Of a stretch of DNA of 64,000 nt, positions 1 to 10,673 are shown piece by piece. A program made the translations under genes and the position numbers. The stretch lies in contig JBITNC010000001.1 in NCBI GenBank assembly GCA_050084985.1, forward strand, positions 39,556,001-39,620,000, given 5' to 3'. The notes beneath the pieces are model-generated. The model did not search any database. It saw only the letters and a program-made list of their open reading frames with translations, and had not been told where the DNA came from. This stretch comes from Nageia nagi. Lineage: Eukaryota > Pinophyta. The first letter of the stretch is position 1. Each line of letters opens with the position of its first letter.

Positions 1-18
1 ACAAGTGGTGATGCATTC
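1..18 (+). pseudogene. Host copia element C, RNase H fragment 1
   Basis: These 18 bases read T-S-G-D-A-F on the plus strand, the usual lead-in of the copia RNase H motif that continues as F/Y-L-G-D. The continuation Y-L-G-D is found only after element A, at 4664-4695, and the rest of the domain lies after element B, from 14008. This is therefore the left lip of a copia pol gene cut open by element A; the upstream part of the gene lies outside the window. The call depends on joining three short pieces in order, and is inference, but all three fit one known motif. Confidence 0.6.
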
Positions 19-1118
19 TGTAATATCCCCAAAACTCACAAAATGCGATTTTTTTAAAGTGTAATATTCCAAGTTGAAATATCACTACTTAGAAATTTAT
101 ATATTTTTTATATTTTTCTAACTAGCTCAATTCAAATCAGATTTGCAAATTGAAAAAGAAATAGAGCTAGAAATGAATTTTATTCTTCAAGAGTTGGGAC
201 ATCCCAAATGGACAAGTACAATACTCAAGGAAAAATACACAAATGCTCAAGAAGGGGGGATGTTTGCCCTCATAAGGTAGATTTGGATGATTTGGCCCTA
301 CAAGTTCTTCAACCTCTTCTCCCCAATGTTGGATGAGCCTCTTCACACTAATTTAGCTAGTTTGGATCTAGGATGTGCCTCCTCACACTAATTTGGTAGG
401 TTAGATCTAGATTTGGAATATGGCCACACTAGCTAGATCTAGATCTACCCCACTAGTTGGATCTAGATCAGGGATGAAATAGTTCCACCACATTGGCTCA
501 AACTATTCTAGTAACTCAACCTCACTGGCTCGAGCTACTCTAGCAACTCCACCTCACTGACTTGAGCTACTATCCTAGCTTAGGTAAGAACTCCTCCACA
601 CTAGCTCAAGCTCTCCCACTAAGCTAGCTAGAAAGCTACAACTCCATTAGCTGCTAACCCTCGAAAAGAGATAAACTCTAATGATCTTCAAGCATGCTTG
701 CAAATGATGCATCCCATCTCCTTTTATAATAAGATCTCTCATACCTTAGAATCACCCAAAGTGTAACATCCCTCTTTTGATGTCTTGGGATGACAAATTA
801 AATCATCTAGGGACCCAAGAAGCCCAACATCCCACAATGGTTGCCTAGAGATGCCAAATTACAAGATCAATGGCTCATAAATGCAACGTCCCATTATGAG
901 AGACTAATATTGCATTAATTACAAATAATTAAGCCATATTATATAAAATCCAAGGGTGAGTGCCTCAAGGATCTCTTTAGCCTTGGTTATAGAAATAAAT
1001 GCAAAATATTAATAAAATACTCCTAAATTAATTTATTTTTGGTTTCTCCTCCTTTGCCATGAACGTCCACATCCAAGAGGAGAGAAAGTGGACATTTTAC
1101 AAATTTGGGGACATTACA
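19..1118 (-). repeat. Element A, 3' LTR
   Basis: On the minus strand this copy begins TGTAATGTCCCC and ends GGGGATATTACA, and it matches 3563-4663 end to end with scattered changes. Inside (about 300-620 on the plus strand) are short tandem repeats: units with CACACTAATTT and GATCTAG, then three units of about 31 bp containing CCACCTCACT and GAGCTACT. A TATA-like box on the minus strand (721-729) has the same position as in the other copy. Confidence 0.9.
721..729 (-). promoter_or_regulatory. TATA-like box in the 3' LTR of element A
   Basis: The minus strand reads TTATAAAAG here, followed by a purine-rich GAGATGGG. The same box is kept in the 5' LTR copy at 4267-4275. In the 3' LTR it would point out of the element toward the window start. 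Confidence 0.45.
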
Positions 1119-1347
1119 AGTCTCCCCTTCCTAAATTACTTGTCCCCAAGCAACTCAAGATAAATTGGCCCTTCTCTTTCTCATCTTGAAAAGCTATAAT
1201 GCTAATGAAAGAACAAGGAGAAAGAGTTCCAATTTTTTGTTGCAAGTGATGGCCAAAATGTCTACCTTCATAGCTCCACAACCCAACATCCAAGTCCTGA
1301 ATGAAATCAAGGAGTGCTAGTGGGTTATCTTCTATCCAGGACTGCAT
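1114..1347 (-). pseudogene. Element A, short open stretch next to 3' LTR
   Basis: A 77-codon minus-strand open stretch lies between the protease remnant and the polypurine tract and runs a few bases into the LTR. I recognise no domain in it. Its position just before the polypurine tract is where the end of a gypsy pol gene would sit, so it may be the tail of a deleted pol or leader-type filler. It has no key motif (no YxDD, no HHCC finger, no chromodomain). The open frame could be chance in old sequence. Confidence 0.3.
1119..1132 (-). other. Element A polypurine tract
   Basis: The minus strand reads AGGAAGGGGAGACT directly against the start of the 3' LTR (TGTAATG). This is the plus-strand primer site used in reverse transcription. 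It fixes the element's orientation as minus. Confidence 0.8.
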
Positions 1348-1855
1348 GACCTAATGGGAGGAGAATCTGGAATTTTAGCAAGCATGAATACATTCATCCT
1401 AACATCCCAATGGTCTAAGTGGCTGAGTGGTTCACAAGGAAAAGTATGATGAAGTAATACCAAATATCCAATCCTCTATTTCTCATTTTAAGCAAGATGA
1501 TGGAAAATTTGTCCTAAAATATTTTGCAACAACATACTTGTAACAGGGAAATATATGCCAAAGAGAAGTAAATCTAAACAGTAAGTATTATCACTTATTT
1601 CCAATCTTGAATCAACCTCCAACTTATTATCAAGAAAAAGAACACTCTTAACCAATTCATTAGTGGTTGAGCAAATGTGGGCGTGTTACCTTGGGACTGG
1701 GTGACATCTTGCATGGTAGTTCTATTTGGGACATGAGGAATGACTCGATGTTGCTACTTTGGATCTTCTATTACTTCCAAGTGATGGCTTGTGAAGTGGC
1801 CCTATTACTACCTACAATCCTCTCATGATAACCTCCTTTCCATTTGCTAGGAACT
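1348..1855 (-). other. Element A interior without recognisable domain
   Basis: About 500 bases between the protease remnant and the short open stretch near the LTR. Minus-strand translation is full of stops and shows no reverse transcriptase, RNase H or integrase motif. This is where pol should be, so an old internal deletion or a non-autonomous design is inferred. Confidence 0.5.
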
Positions 1856-3394
1856 TCATTTCCAAGGTTTCATAATTTGTCTTAATCTCCCTAAATTTTT
1901 TAGCCATTGAATTCCAAAGACCATGTTCAAGGTCCCTCCCATGGGATATACATAGAAATCACTTCTCATGGAGTAATTATTGGTCTCAACTAGAAGTTGT
2001 CTAATCACCTTATTACAAAATGAGATCTGGCCATTAGCATTTGTCACATTGAATCTTCAAAAACATCCATCCTCACTCCTTTCTCAATAGTAAACAAAGC
2101 ATCAATGAAGTTGTGAGATGCCCCTCCATTGATAAGAATAGTCACTTCTTCTCCTAGAGCTCTTCCCTGAATGCACAATATGGGGCAATGGGGTGCTCCA
2201 CTAATGGTGGCCAAGGTGTTGTGAGTGGAAAACTCTTCCATAAATTTTGAAATGCTCCATAGATTTGATTTAGGTTCCTCCATCTCCACTACCTCTACAT
2301 AACTAAGTTACACCTTCCCATTGTAGCGATGGCCTGGCTCCCATGATCCTTTGCAGATAAAGCACATTTTCCTTCTTCTCATTTTAGAACATGAGATCTC
2401 CCGATCCCTCTATGTCTACTCCAATGGCCATGCATTTCTCCTTGGTGGAGATGTGAGCCTTCCTTGGCTCCCATTCATTCTACTTATTGGCATAATTTAT
2501 TGTTGGGGTGGCTATGTCCTTCCTTAATTACTCTTTCCTTAGATTAGACTAGTTGATTCAAGTGCTATGACCCTTCTGATTACCTCATCAAGATCATTTG
2601 GCTCAAATGCTTTGATAGATGCTCTGATATTTTTATTCAAACCCTCCATGAACATAGCCATCCTTCTAGCTTCTAATAGATCTGAAACCATAATAGAAAC
2701 ATTCATAAACTCATATACATATTCTTTAACCATACCTTTCTATTGGATCTTGGTGAGCTCATGGAAGTAACTTTCTTCAGTATTCTTTTTAAAATGTTCT
2801 AGCAACCTTTGGCAAAATCATCAAAAGTTGAGATCTAGTCATGCCCAACATTTCCAATCCATGGTGCCACCACTCATAGGCTCGTCCTTTCAGGGAGAGT
2901 GTGGCAAAATGTATGGCCTCATCTTCTACCATGGAATTTAAAAATAAGTACATTTGGAGCTGGTGAATCCATCCTCTTACCAAGATCTTTGCACCTCCAT
3001 CAAATTTCTCCAATTAGATCTTCTGTAATGGCTCCTTAAAGATAGGTGGGCATCCTCCTTATTCTCCCTCTAATTGTCCATAAAATTCTTGGAAAGATAT
3101 GATGTTTTTGTACTCTACTAGTTTGGCCATGTACTCATCAAATAATTGGTCGAGCCTCTCTCGATGTCTTTGATAGATCTCCTCTGGATCTTCCTCTTTT
3201 TTGAAAAGAGGCTTCAGTGGAATAGGTACAGACTTTCGGTAATGAGATCTAGCCCCAGATGAGCTCTCTCCTTAGCTATTTCTATTCTCCTAGCTAGGTG
3301 GTGGAGTCTGGTTCCCTCTTTGGGATGTGAGTATCTATAATTGCTCCATCATCTTCCTTAATGCATCCAGAATGGCTATGTTGGAATCAACCAT
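1856..3394 (-). pseudogene. Element A gag-protease, decayed
   Basis: A plausible start at 3394 reads MVDSNIAILDALRKMM, followed by a proline/serine-rich linker, then the gypsy gag core with the typical SLKGRAYEWWHHGL motif (about 2870-2910). A zinc-knuckle remnant CFICKGSWEPGHR (about 2341-2372) has the last cysteine changed to tyrosine. The protease site reads LINGGASHNFID (about 2104-2143), where the family normally has D-S/G-G-A-S: the catalytic aspartate is replaced by asparagine. Downstream, YPMGG and GIQWL are the usual protease C-terminal motifs of chromovirus-like gypsy elements. Several stops and frameshifts make it a pseudogene. Gag would build the particle and the protease would cut the polyprotein. 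Confidence 0.82.
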
Positions 3395-3548
3395 GTTCCC
3401 TTTTGACTTCCTCCCACTCTTTAGATCCCTCCAGATCTATTACATCTCTCTCCTCCAACCTTGGTTGGTAATCAAGATCACTTCTTCCTCTTAAGTAGTA
3501 ATTATGGATCTTGGGCAGCATGAGCTAATATAGGCTGGCAGGAAAACT

Positions 3549-3562
3549 AGCTTTGATACTGC
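3549..3562 (-). other. Element A primer binding site (iMet-like)
   Basis: Directly inside the 5' LTR the minus strand reads GCAGTATCAAAGC, a two-mismatch version of TGGTATCAGAGC, the plant initiator-methionine tRNA primer site. It marks the right LTR as the 5' one. Confidence 0.7.
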
Positions 3563-4663
3563 TATAATATCCCCAAAACTCTCAAAATGCAATTTTTGTT
3601 AAAGTGTAATATTTCAAGTTGAAATATCACTACTTAGAAATTTATATATTTTTATATTTTTTCTAACTAGCTCAATTCAAATTAGATCTGCAAATTGAAC
3701 AAAAAATAGAGCTAGAAATGAATATTATTTTTCAAGAGCTAGAATGTCCCAAATGGATAAGTACAATACTTAAGGAAAAATACCTAAATACTCAAGAAGG
3801 GGGGGATGTTTGCCCTCATAAGGCATATTTGGATGATCTGGCCCTACAAGTTCTTCAACCTCTTCTCCCTAATGCTAGATGAGCCTCCTCACACTGATTT
3901 AGTTGGCTTGGATCTAGGATGTGCCTCCTCACATTGATTTGGTAGGTTAGATCTAGATCTGGAATATGCTCACACTGGTTGGATCTAGATCTACCCCACT
4001 AGCTAAATCTGGATCAGGGATGGAATAGTTCCACCACATTGGCTCAAACTATTCTAGTAACTCCACCTCACTAGCTTGAGCTACTCTAGCAACTCCACCT
4101 CATTGACTCGAGCTACTATCCTAGCTTAGGTAAGAACTCCTCCACACTAGCTTAAGCTCTCCCACTAAGCTACCTGGAAAGCTATAACTTCACTAGCTGC
4201 TAACCTCTAAAAAGAGCTAAACTTTGATGATCTTCAAGTATGCCCACAAATGATGCATCCCATCTCCTTTTATAACAAGATCTCTCATACCTTGGAATCA
4301 CCCAAAGTGCAATGTCCCTCTTATGGTGGCTTGGGATGACAAATTAAATCATCTAGGGACCTAGGAAGCCCAACATCCCATAATGGTTGCCTAGAGATGC
4401 CAAATTACAAGATCAATGGCTCATAAATGCAACGTCCCTTTATGAGAGACTAATATTGCATTAATTACAAATAATTGAGCCAGATTAAATAAAATCCAAG
4501 GGTGAGTGTCTTAAGGGTCTCTTTAGCCTTGGTTATAGAAATAAATGCAAAATATTAATAAAATACTCCTAAATTAATTTATTCTTGGTTTCTCCTCCTT
4601 TGCCATGAATGTCACACTCCAAGAGAGAGAAAGCAGACGTTTTACAAATTTGGGGACATTACA
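3563..4663 (-). repeat. Element A, 5' LTR
   Basis: This copy matches 19-1118 over its full length, with its first base pair drifted (TATAATATCCCC for TGTAATATCCCC on the plus strand). As the 5' copy for a minus-strand element it carries the promoter that would have driven the transcript. The internal tandem units seen in the other copy recur at about 3870-4130. Confidence 0.9.
4267..4275 (-). promoter_or_regulatory. TATA-like box in the 5' LTR of element A
   Basis: The minus strand reads TTATAAAAG followed by GAGATGGG, kept between the two LTRs. Transcription would start some 25-35 bases further along the minus strand. No experimental support is visible. Confidence 0.5.
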
Positions 4664-4695
4664 CATTTTGATGCATTCTATTTGGGTGATAAAAT
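4664..4695 (+). pseudogene. Host copia element C, RNase H fragment 2
   Basis: A 32-base island between elements A and B. It contains GATGCATTC, also present at 10-18, and reads D-A-F-Y-L-G-D-K on the plus strand, continuing the copia RNase H motif begun at 1-18 and completed after 14008. It shows that A and B inserted separately, about 30 bases apart, into the same old copia gene. Confidence 0.65.
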
Positions 4696-6612
4696 TGTTG
4701 AACTATGCATGACACTGAGAGGGGGGGTGAATCAGTGTTTCAATTTTAAAATTTTAAATCTAGAAACTTTAAATAGTGTAGTAGAGAAATAAAACCAAAT
4801 AGAGCAAGCACACCAAGATAGCAAACACACAACATAAGATATAACAAGGTTCACTAATGTGGCTACATCCCTGGAAAAGATAGCTTGGACTTCAATCCAA
4901 ATCCAGCCATTGTAAAGCACCAAATTTACACATAATTTATCGGTACCAACTAAAAGGAGCACCAACCCTTAAGCTTTACAGCACCCACTTGACAGATTTA
5001 ATAAGATGGAATGAAAGATTGATAACCAGTTACCCAAGACCCGAATGGTCTAGCTCAAAAATTTTCTCACAAAATACAATCTGAATCATATTCTATTTTC
5101 TTTATGCTCATGCCAATAGCTCTCAATTCATCTATAATCTAAAACCCCTTTTAATTCATACACATTTGCTTTGGATTCCTGTCTACTGAAAAACGTTCAA
5201 AATTGGATCAAGAAACTATTACTCATATCATTGAAAGGGCTACCGTTATTTTTTACCAAGAAAACTCCTCATATTCTGAATCAAAACTGATATAATTTCT
5301 CACAAACATCTAGAACTTTCAACACTTATAGAATTATTAAGAAAACATTCATTTTTGAGATATTCGTTACTCATACATGCTTCACACACCTCTCAATAAC
5401 AAACTACACTGCCAAAACATAAACCCAAAAAATCTAAATTTATTCAAACTGGTTGAAGATAATACCTCAAATGCACTCAAAATGCATGTTCCATGTCTAT
5501 ATGGCACAAAATGGTATGACGAATTTCACATAGATGCCGAAATACCTTTCAAAGCTCGAATATGTCTTTTTATCTTCTCCTCTTGGTTTTTTTTTTTTTT
5601 AAAGTGTCACCTAATAAAAGAACTCTTGAGTCTTAAATAGAAGTGCGATAACTAAGATATATATAAAAAAAAAGAGCATTTTTTCAAACCATACACACTA
5701 TTCCTTTTTACTTGTCACTTAAAACCATTATCAGCCAAAACTGGAAAATTAAGAAAAAAGCTCTAATGGCTTTTTCGATGAGCTATAACTTCTTACTGAG
5801 TGCATGGTTTAACATGAAATTTGGACCATGTGTTCTTCATATAACCAAATACATTTTATCCAAATTTAAAGCTTTAAATCCTCATATTTTTCACACATCA
5901 CTTTTCGCAAAGTGGCCTCCGACACAGATTTCACAAGTATTTTGTTATGCTTGGATTTGTGCAAGTTATAGGTTCTCATAGTTCGAGGCCTCAAATCAAG
6001 AAGGTTCAAAAAAAAAAATTGTTCATCTCATCAATTTATATGTGTGCAAATTTTGAAATTCTAAATTTGAAGACTTTTAGAGCCCAAAACAACCAACCTA
6101 CTATTTCTAAAATTTATGCTCAAACAGTCAAAAGTTACAGAGTGGCATTTTGCAGCTTGTACCATTTCTTCTTTGATCATAATATTACTATGAAATTTGG
6201 ACCACACCTTCTTGGTATATAGTACTATATATGATTTAAATTTCAACCTCTTATTCATCACCATTTGCTTGCAATTCAAATTATACGAAGCCAATTTTAC
6301 ACAAATTTCTGACTGCACCATAATCCACAAGAGTGCCCAAAATTGAACCAACATGAAATTTGACCGTTCCAACACTTCACACAAGTTTTTTATCAACCCA
6401 AAAACTGATCCAAACCATCTCTCGCTATCCGTCACCTTCCATTTATAATTTGGCCCTCTTGACAACTTTTGGTACCTTTATCGTTTTTGCATCCGACAAC
6501 TTTGTAGATCTTATCGATGTTATTTCTTTGACATGTGCAACCATATGAACCTTATGCAAACTAATCTCATTGTGTTGAAAACAATTACAACACTACTGCA
6601 CCATACTCAACA
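4696..6612 (-). repeat. Element B, 3' LTR
   Basis: Matches 12033-14007 along its whole length with scattered substitutions and small gaps; the other copy has an extra insert near 12310-12350 and a duplicated ACAACTTTTGGT phrase near 13840-13860. The plus-strand left end carries a pyrimidine/purine-biased GAGAGGGGGGGTGAATC block. Open frames inside it on either strand are not shared intact by both LTRs and are not genes. Confidence 0.92.
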
Positions 6613-6626
6613 ATCTCCCCCTTTGG
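6613..6626 (-). other. Element B polypurine tract
   Basis: The minus strand reads CCAAAGGGGGAGAT against the TGTTGAG start of the 3' LTR. This is a textbook copia polypurine tract. Confidence 0.9.
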
Positions 6627-6826
6627 AATTGTTGGCAACACATGCAAAAACTTGTTACTCTTCTCCCCCTTTGACAACAAATACAAAGGGGTGTCGTGGA
6701 CTCCCCCTGAATCCATATACACAATACTCAGATGTAAATCAATATACAAAAGAACATAATTATACAGGAGTAAAAAGATAAACAAATACAAAATTACTCC
6801 CCTGAGATTGTGTGCCCAAAAGCTAG

Positions 6827-7440
6827 TCAATGCTTGGGCAATATCACCACTCCCAATTTCTTTCGTAGGTACTCAAAAACTTCTTTGGGTAATGGTTTAG
6901 TAAATATATCTGCTACTTGCTCTGATGTGGGAACAAATTCTAACTTTACCTCTCCTTCTGGAACCTTTTCCTTCAAAAAATGATATTGAATGGCAATATG
7001 TTTTATTCTTGAATGCATGACTGGATTCTTAGAAATATTGATTGCACTTGTGTTATCACACATAATTGAAATAGGCTCAGTGATCTAAATCCTTAGATCT
7101 TTCATCAGTTGTTTCATCCACATAACCTATGTACAACATGATGTTGCTGCTATGTACTCTACTTCTGCGATGGATAATGATACAGATTCTTATTTCTTAC
7201 TGTGCTAACCGACAAGATTATTACCCAAGTAAAATGCACCACCACTAGTGCTTTTCTTGTCATCTACACATCCTGCCCAATCTACATCTGAGAAAGTAAT
7301 AAGTGTGAAATATTTTCCTTTGTGATACCATAGGCCATAGTCCATTGTACCTTTAAGGTACCGAAAAATCTATTTTACTGTAGTCACATGTGTTTCCTTT
7401 GGACTTGCTTGGAACTGTGCAACCATACACACTGCCTGAA
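6827..7440 (-). pseudogene. Element B RNase H domain
   Basis: Minus-strand translation shows the copia RNase H in order: SDVDWAG (first acidic site), a GGAFYLG segment, SLSIAEVEYIAA (acidic site in the E-Y motif), CDNTSAINISKNPVMHSRIK (third acidic site and the histidine stretch), ending in DIFTKPL and a stop near 6827. This domain removes RNA from the RNA:DNA hybrid during copying. Only the last 78 codons are fully open; stops interrupt the upstream half. Confidence 0.85.
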
Positions 7441-8286
7441 GTATGTCGGGTTTGGTAGTTGTCAAATATAATAGGCTCCTAATCATTAACTTGTATATAG
7501 TCTAATCTACTGATGGTGACTTATCATCCTTGCTTAGCTTGCAGCCTATCATTATAGGAGTGCTCACAGGCTTGCAATTCTCCATAGTGAACTTTTTCAA
7601 CATCTCTTTAACATACTTGATTTACAAAATAAAAATGCCATTCTTTAATTGATTAACTTGCAAACCAAGAAAATATGAAATTTCACCTATCATTGACATT
7701 TCAAACTCTATTTGCATTTGGTTAGGAAAATCTTTGCATATTTCATTTTGCTACCTCCAAAAATAATATCATCTACATAAATAACAATGATAACTTGGTG
7801 ATTATTTTTAGATTTAATGTAGAGATTACTGTCCACCATACCTTTTTTAAAACCTTGCTGATGTAGATATGTATCAAGTCTAGAGTACCATGCTTGGGGT
7901 GCTTGTTTTAGACCATAAAGTGCCATTTTTAATTTGCACATAAAATCTAGATTCTCACTTATCTGAAATCCATCTGGCTGCTCAATATAAACTTCATTAA
8001 AATTTCCATTCAAAAATGCTGATTTTACATCCATTTGATAAACTTAAAAGTTTTTATAGACTGCCAAAGTAAGAAACATACGGATAGCTTCTAATCTAGC
8101 AACAGGAGCAAAAGTTTCTTCAAAATCAATACCTTCAACTTGAGCATACCCTTTACAAACCAATCTTGCTTTGTTTTTTATTACTTTTCCATATTCATTA
8201 AGCTTGTTACGAAAAACCCACTTGGTGCCAATCACATTTTTATTTTTGAGCCTTGGTACTAACTCCCAAGTTTGATTCTTTTCAAT
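7441..8286 (-). pseudogene. Element B reverse transcriptase
   Basis: Two open stretches in consecutive order hold the copia reverse transcriptase. The first (8044-8235) has [20 protein letters not shown] and [11 protein letters not shown]. The second (7708-8034) has MDVKSAFLNG (first catalytic aspartate), ALYGLKQAPQAWY and the active-site motif YVDD, still intact. A single stop separates the two. It copies element RNA into DNA in the cytoplasmic particle. Downstream of 7708 the frame is broken but KRLLYLTTTKPD-like connection sequence continues into RNase H. Confidence 0.92.
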
Positions 8287-8984
8287 TTAGTCTAGTTCCT
8301 CATCCATTGCTTTGATCCAACTTTCATCCTGACTTGCCTCTGCAACATTTTTTGGTTCTATGCTTGAGAGAAGAGAATATGTTCTTATTGTTCTTCTTCT
8401 TGTTTGAACTTTAGTATCTAGATCTCTAATTATTTGGTCAGTTGGATGATCATTTTGCCATTTACCTGTCATGTGTTTTTTATTTTCTTCTATTTTTGAA
8501 CCACTGTGTGAGTTACCTGAGCCATTCTTTGGTTGATTTTTTTGTTGTTCCTCTACCTCATCTACCTCAATATATTCTAAAAAATTTTCATTATTATCTT
8601 TTAGAGGTACTCTTAATTCATCAATCTTGACATCTGCACTCTCAACAATTTTTCTAAGTCTTTTATTGTAACATTTATAAGCCTTGCTTTTTATTGAGTA
8701 ACCAAGAAATATACCTTCATCCGCTCTATCATCGAACTTACCAAAATTTTCTTCCATCCTCTTGATGTAGCACTTACTCCCAAATTTTCATCAATCTTGT
8801 CTTTTGGAGGTACTCTTAATTCATCAATCTTGACATCTGCACTCTCAACAATTTTTCTAAGTCTTTTATTGTAACATTTATAAGCCTTGCTTTTTATTGA
8901 GTAACTAAGAAATATACCTTCATCCGCTCTATCATTGAACTTACCAAAATTTTCTTCCATCCTCTTGATATAGCTTCTTTCCAA
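8287..8984 (-). pseudogene. Element B integrase C-terminal region with internal duplication
   Basis: Two overlapping open stretches both carry the end of the integrase: EENFGKF, DDRADEGIFLGYS and KAYKCYNKRLRKIVES, the usual copia motif after the integrase core. The motif appears twice because about 203 bases are duplicated in tandem (8581-8783 and 8784-8986). The first-encountered copy on the minus strand breaks the frame, so the element cannot make a normal integrase here. The remainder (8287-8560) is the charged linker to reverse transcriptase, ending QDESWIKAMDEELD, which is a standard copia junction. Confidence 0.88.
8581..8783. repeat. Tandem duplication inside integrase, copy 1
   Basis: Nearly identical to 8784-8986 at an offset of 203 bases (200 at the edge beyond a 3-base gap). 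Over the core (8598-8770 against 8801-8973) I count only a handful of differences, such as AGAGG/GGAGG, AACCAAG/AACTAAG, ATCGAAC/ATTGAAC and GATGTAG/GATATAG. Confidence 0.92.
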
Positions 8985-8986
8985 AA
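8784..8986. repeat. Tandem duplication inside integrase, copy 2
   Basis: Second unit of the 203-base tandem repeat. The few differences from copy 1 are mostly C/T or G/A changes. The junction lies just after copy 1 loses its GTAGC-CACTT sequence, within the SKCYIKR motif of integrase. Confidence 0.92.
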
Positions 8987-9960
8987 CCTATCAGCTATGT
9001 GGCTTTCTGTCAACATTGTTCATGCCATTTCTTGAACTGACCTATTTTTTGTTCTACTACACCATTTTGCTGAGGTGTTCTTGCTGCTGAAAACTATCTC
9101 CTGATACCATACTCATTATAGAATTCATTAAAATCATCTGAAATGAATTCACCTCCTCTATCTGATCTTGAACATTTGATTCTTCTTCCAATCTAATTTT
9201 CTACCAGGTTCTTGAAGGTCTTAAATTTTTCAAGTGCTTCTGACTTGTGTTTCAAGAATAGTATCCATGTCATCCTAAAATAATCATCTATACATAGCAT
9301 GAAGTACCTATCCCCATTTAAACTTTGTGTTCTCATAAGACCACACAAATCAGTATGAACAAGCTCTAATGGTTTGCTGGAATAGTATTCCTTTATCTTG
9401 AAAGTGGATCTAGTGAGCTTACTCTTTTGGCATGAAGAACAAATACTACTTGGTGGTTTTTTGATACTTGGTATATCTTGAAGTGCTCTCTTTGAATAAA
9501 TTTTAACTAAATTATCAAAATTGATATGTCTAAGTCTTTTATGCCAAAGCCAATCTTCATCCTCCTTTCCGAGTAGACATGATCCATTTGAAGTCTCTAT
9601 CAATGTATATAGATTTTTGGATGTCCTTGTACCAACTGTAACTAACCTACCACTGTTTGCTCTTCTGATTTCACATCCATGTTTCTTGAATATTACATCA
9701 TGTCCTCTATCACAAATCTGACTAACACTCAGCAAGCTATGTTTCAACCCGATCATGAATAATACTTCTTCTAACTTGATATTTCCATCATCAATCTTAA
9801 CTGTACCTCTACTGATAATCTTTGCTCCATCATTATTATCAAATTTTACTGATCCCTCTTCATGTTGTTCTAATTTTTCAAATCTTCTTTTATCCCCGGT
9901 CATGTGGCTAGAGCAACCACTATCCAATATCCAAGGAGCTAGTTTATTCTCTGCTTTAAG
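8985..9960 (-). pseudogene. Element B protease and integrase core
   Basis: A 244-codon open stretch (9193-9927), extended upstream by W-I-L, starts with the copia protease site LDSGCSSHMTGD, the active aspartate intact. GLKHSLLSVSQICDRG follows, then the pre-integrase motif LWHKRLRHINFDNL with the histidine pair, CSSCQKSK with the cysteine pair of the integrase zinc finger, and the core with HTDLCG and CIDD (first two acidic catalytic sites). The third acidic site should fall in the stop-ridden part 8985-9192. Protease cuts the polyprotein; integrase inserts the copy in the nucleus. Confidence 0.93.
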
Positions 9961-10139
9961 AGCTATTTGTACTATTAGAGATTCTTTTTCATCTTTTGGT
10001 TGCTCCTTCTCTTTCCATATCTTCTTGATACCTATTTTAGATTCATGTATTGTCTCTTCTTGTTTATTTTATTATAGCTATATTTCTAAAATTTATCTAT
10101 TATATCTCATACCTTGTGACTAAAAAGATCTTTGCTGAA

Positions 10140-10673
10140 ATTGATTTTGAAAAAATGTGCTCCTGCAATTTCTTGCAGTATGACCATAGTTGTGACAATT
10201 ATAACATTCTATAGCATAATCCATCAATGGTGCAAACATATTTCTACTTGAGAAATTCCTTGGACCTATATTATATTTGCATTCAGAGATTCTATGTCCA
10301 TACCCATTGCACTTAAAAAATAACTAAAAAAGGATTGAGTGAACCTGGGTTGTGGATTTTGCCACATTGCAATAGGTGCCAGAAATCTTCTTCTTCTTTG
10401 ATGTGCAACATGTGTAAATCCATCATTATCCATATACCTATCATTTCTAGTAGTATTATTTTGTCTTCTATGAAATGGTTGTTCTTGATTAACTAGTTTC
10501 TTTTCCTCTTTGATTTTTAATTTTTTATTTGCATCCTTGGAGGTTTGTCCTTCTTCAAAACCCAAACCAAATTTAATATTTGTTGCTCTTTGGTTCTGTA
10601 AGATTTCATTTAGCTTTAAAGATCCTCCCTCAAGTTTATGATACTCACTAATCTTATGACTCATCTCTTCCAA
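10140..10673 (-). pseudogene. Element B gag C-terminus with extra zinc knuckles
   Basis: A 135-codon open stretch rich in lysine, asparagine and glutamine runs into FKCNGYGHRISEC, a knuckle whose first cysteine is lost to phenylalanine. About 30 codons later in another frame comes CYNCHNYGHTARNC (about 10151-10195), a complete CCHC knuckle that binds nucleic acid. With the knuckle in the upstream gag part this element had at least three. The region links gag to the protease. Stops and a frameshift divide it. Confidence 0.75.

Larger units (their letters stand above)
19..4663 (-). mobile_element. Element A: non-autonomous Ty3/gypsy LTR retrotransposon
   Basis: Two matching LTRs (19-1118 and 3563-4663, about 1.1 kb each, TG...CA ends) flank a 2.4 kb interior read on the minus strand. 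The interior holds a primer site beside the right LTR, a gypsy gag with zinc knuckle, an aspartic protease, and a polypurine tract beside the left LTR. Reverse transcriptase, RNase H and integrase are missing, so the element would have needed enzymes from a relative. The flanks CATTC (14-18) and CATTT (4664-4668) are a near-match target duplication. It lies inside the RNase H gene of copia element C. The two LTRs have visibly drifted apart, so the insertion is old. Confidence 0.88.

Noticed and set aside
5377-6222. Overlapping plus-strand open frames in the LTR of element B (also 12729-13355)
   Set aside because: Antisense to the element, inside the LTR, no domain, not kept intact between the LTR copies.
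6061-6465. 134-codon minus-strand open frame in the LTR of element B
   Set aside because: Lies wholly in the LTR; the matching stretch of the other LTR (13502-13965) is broken into two frames, and there is no known domain. A chance frame.
9521-10123. Plus-strand open frames opposite protease/integrase
   Set aside because: Shadows of the real minus-strand pol gene.
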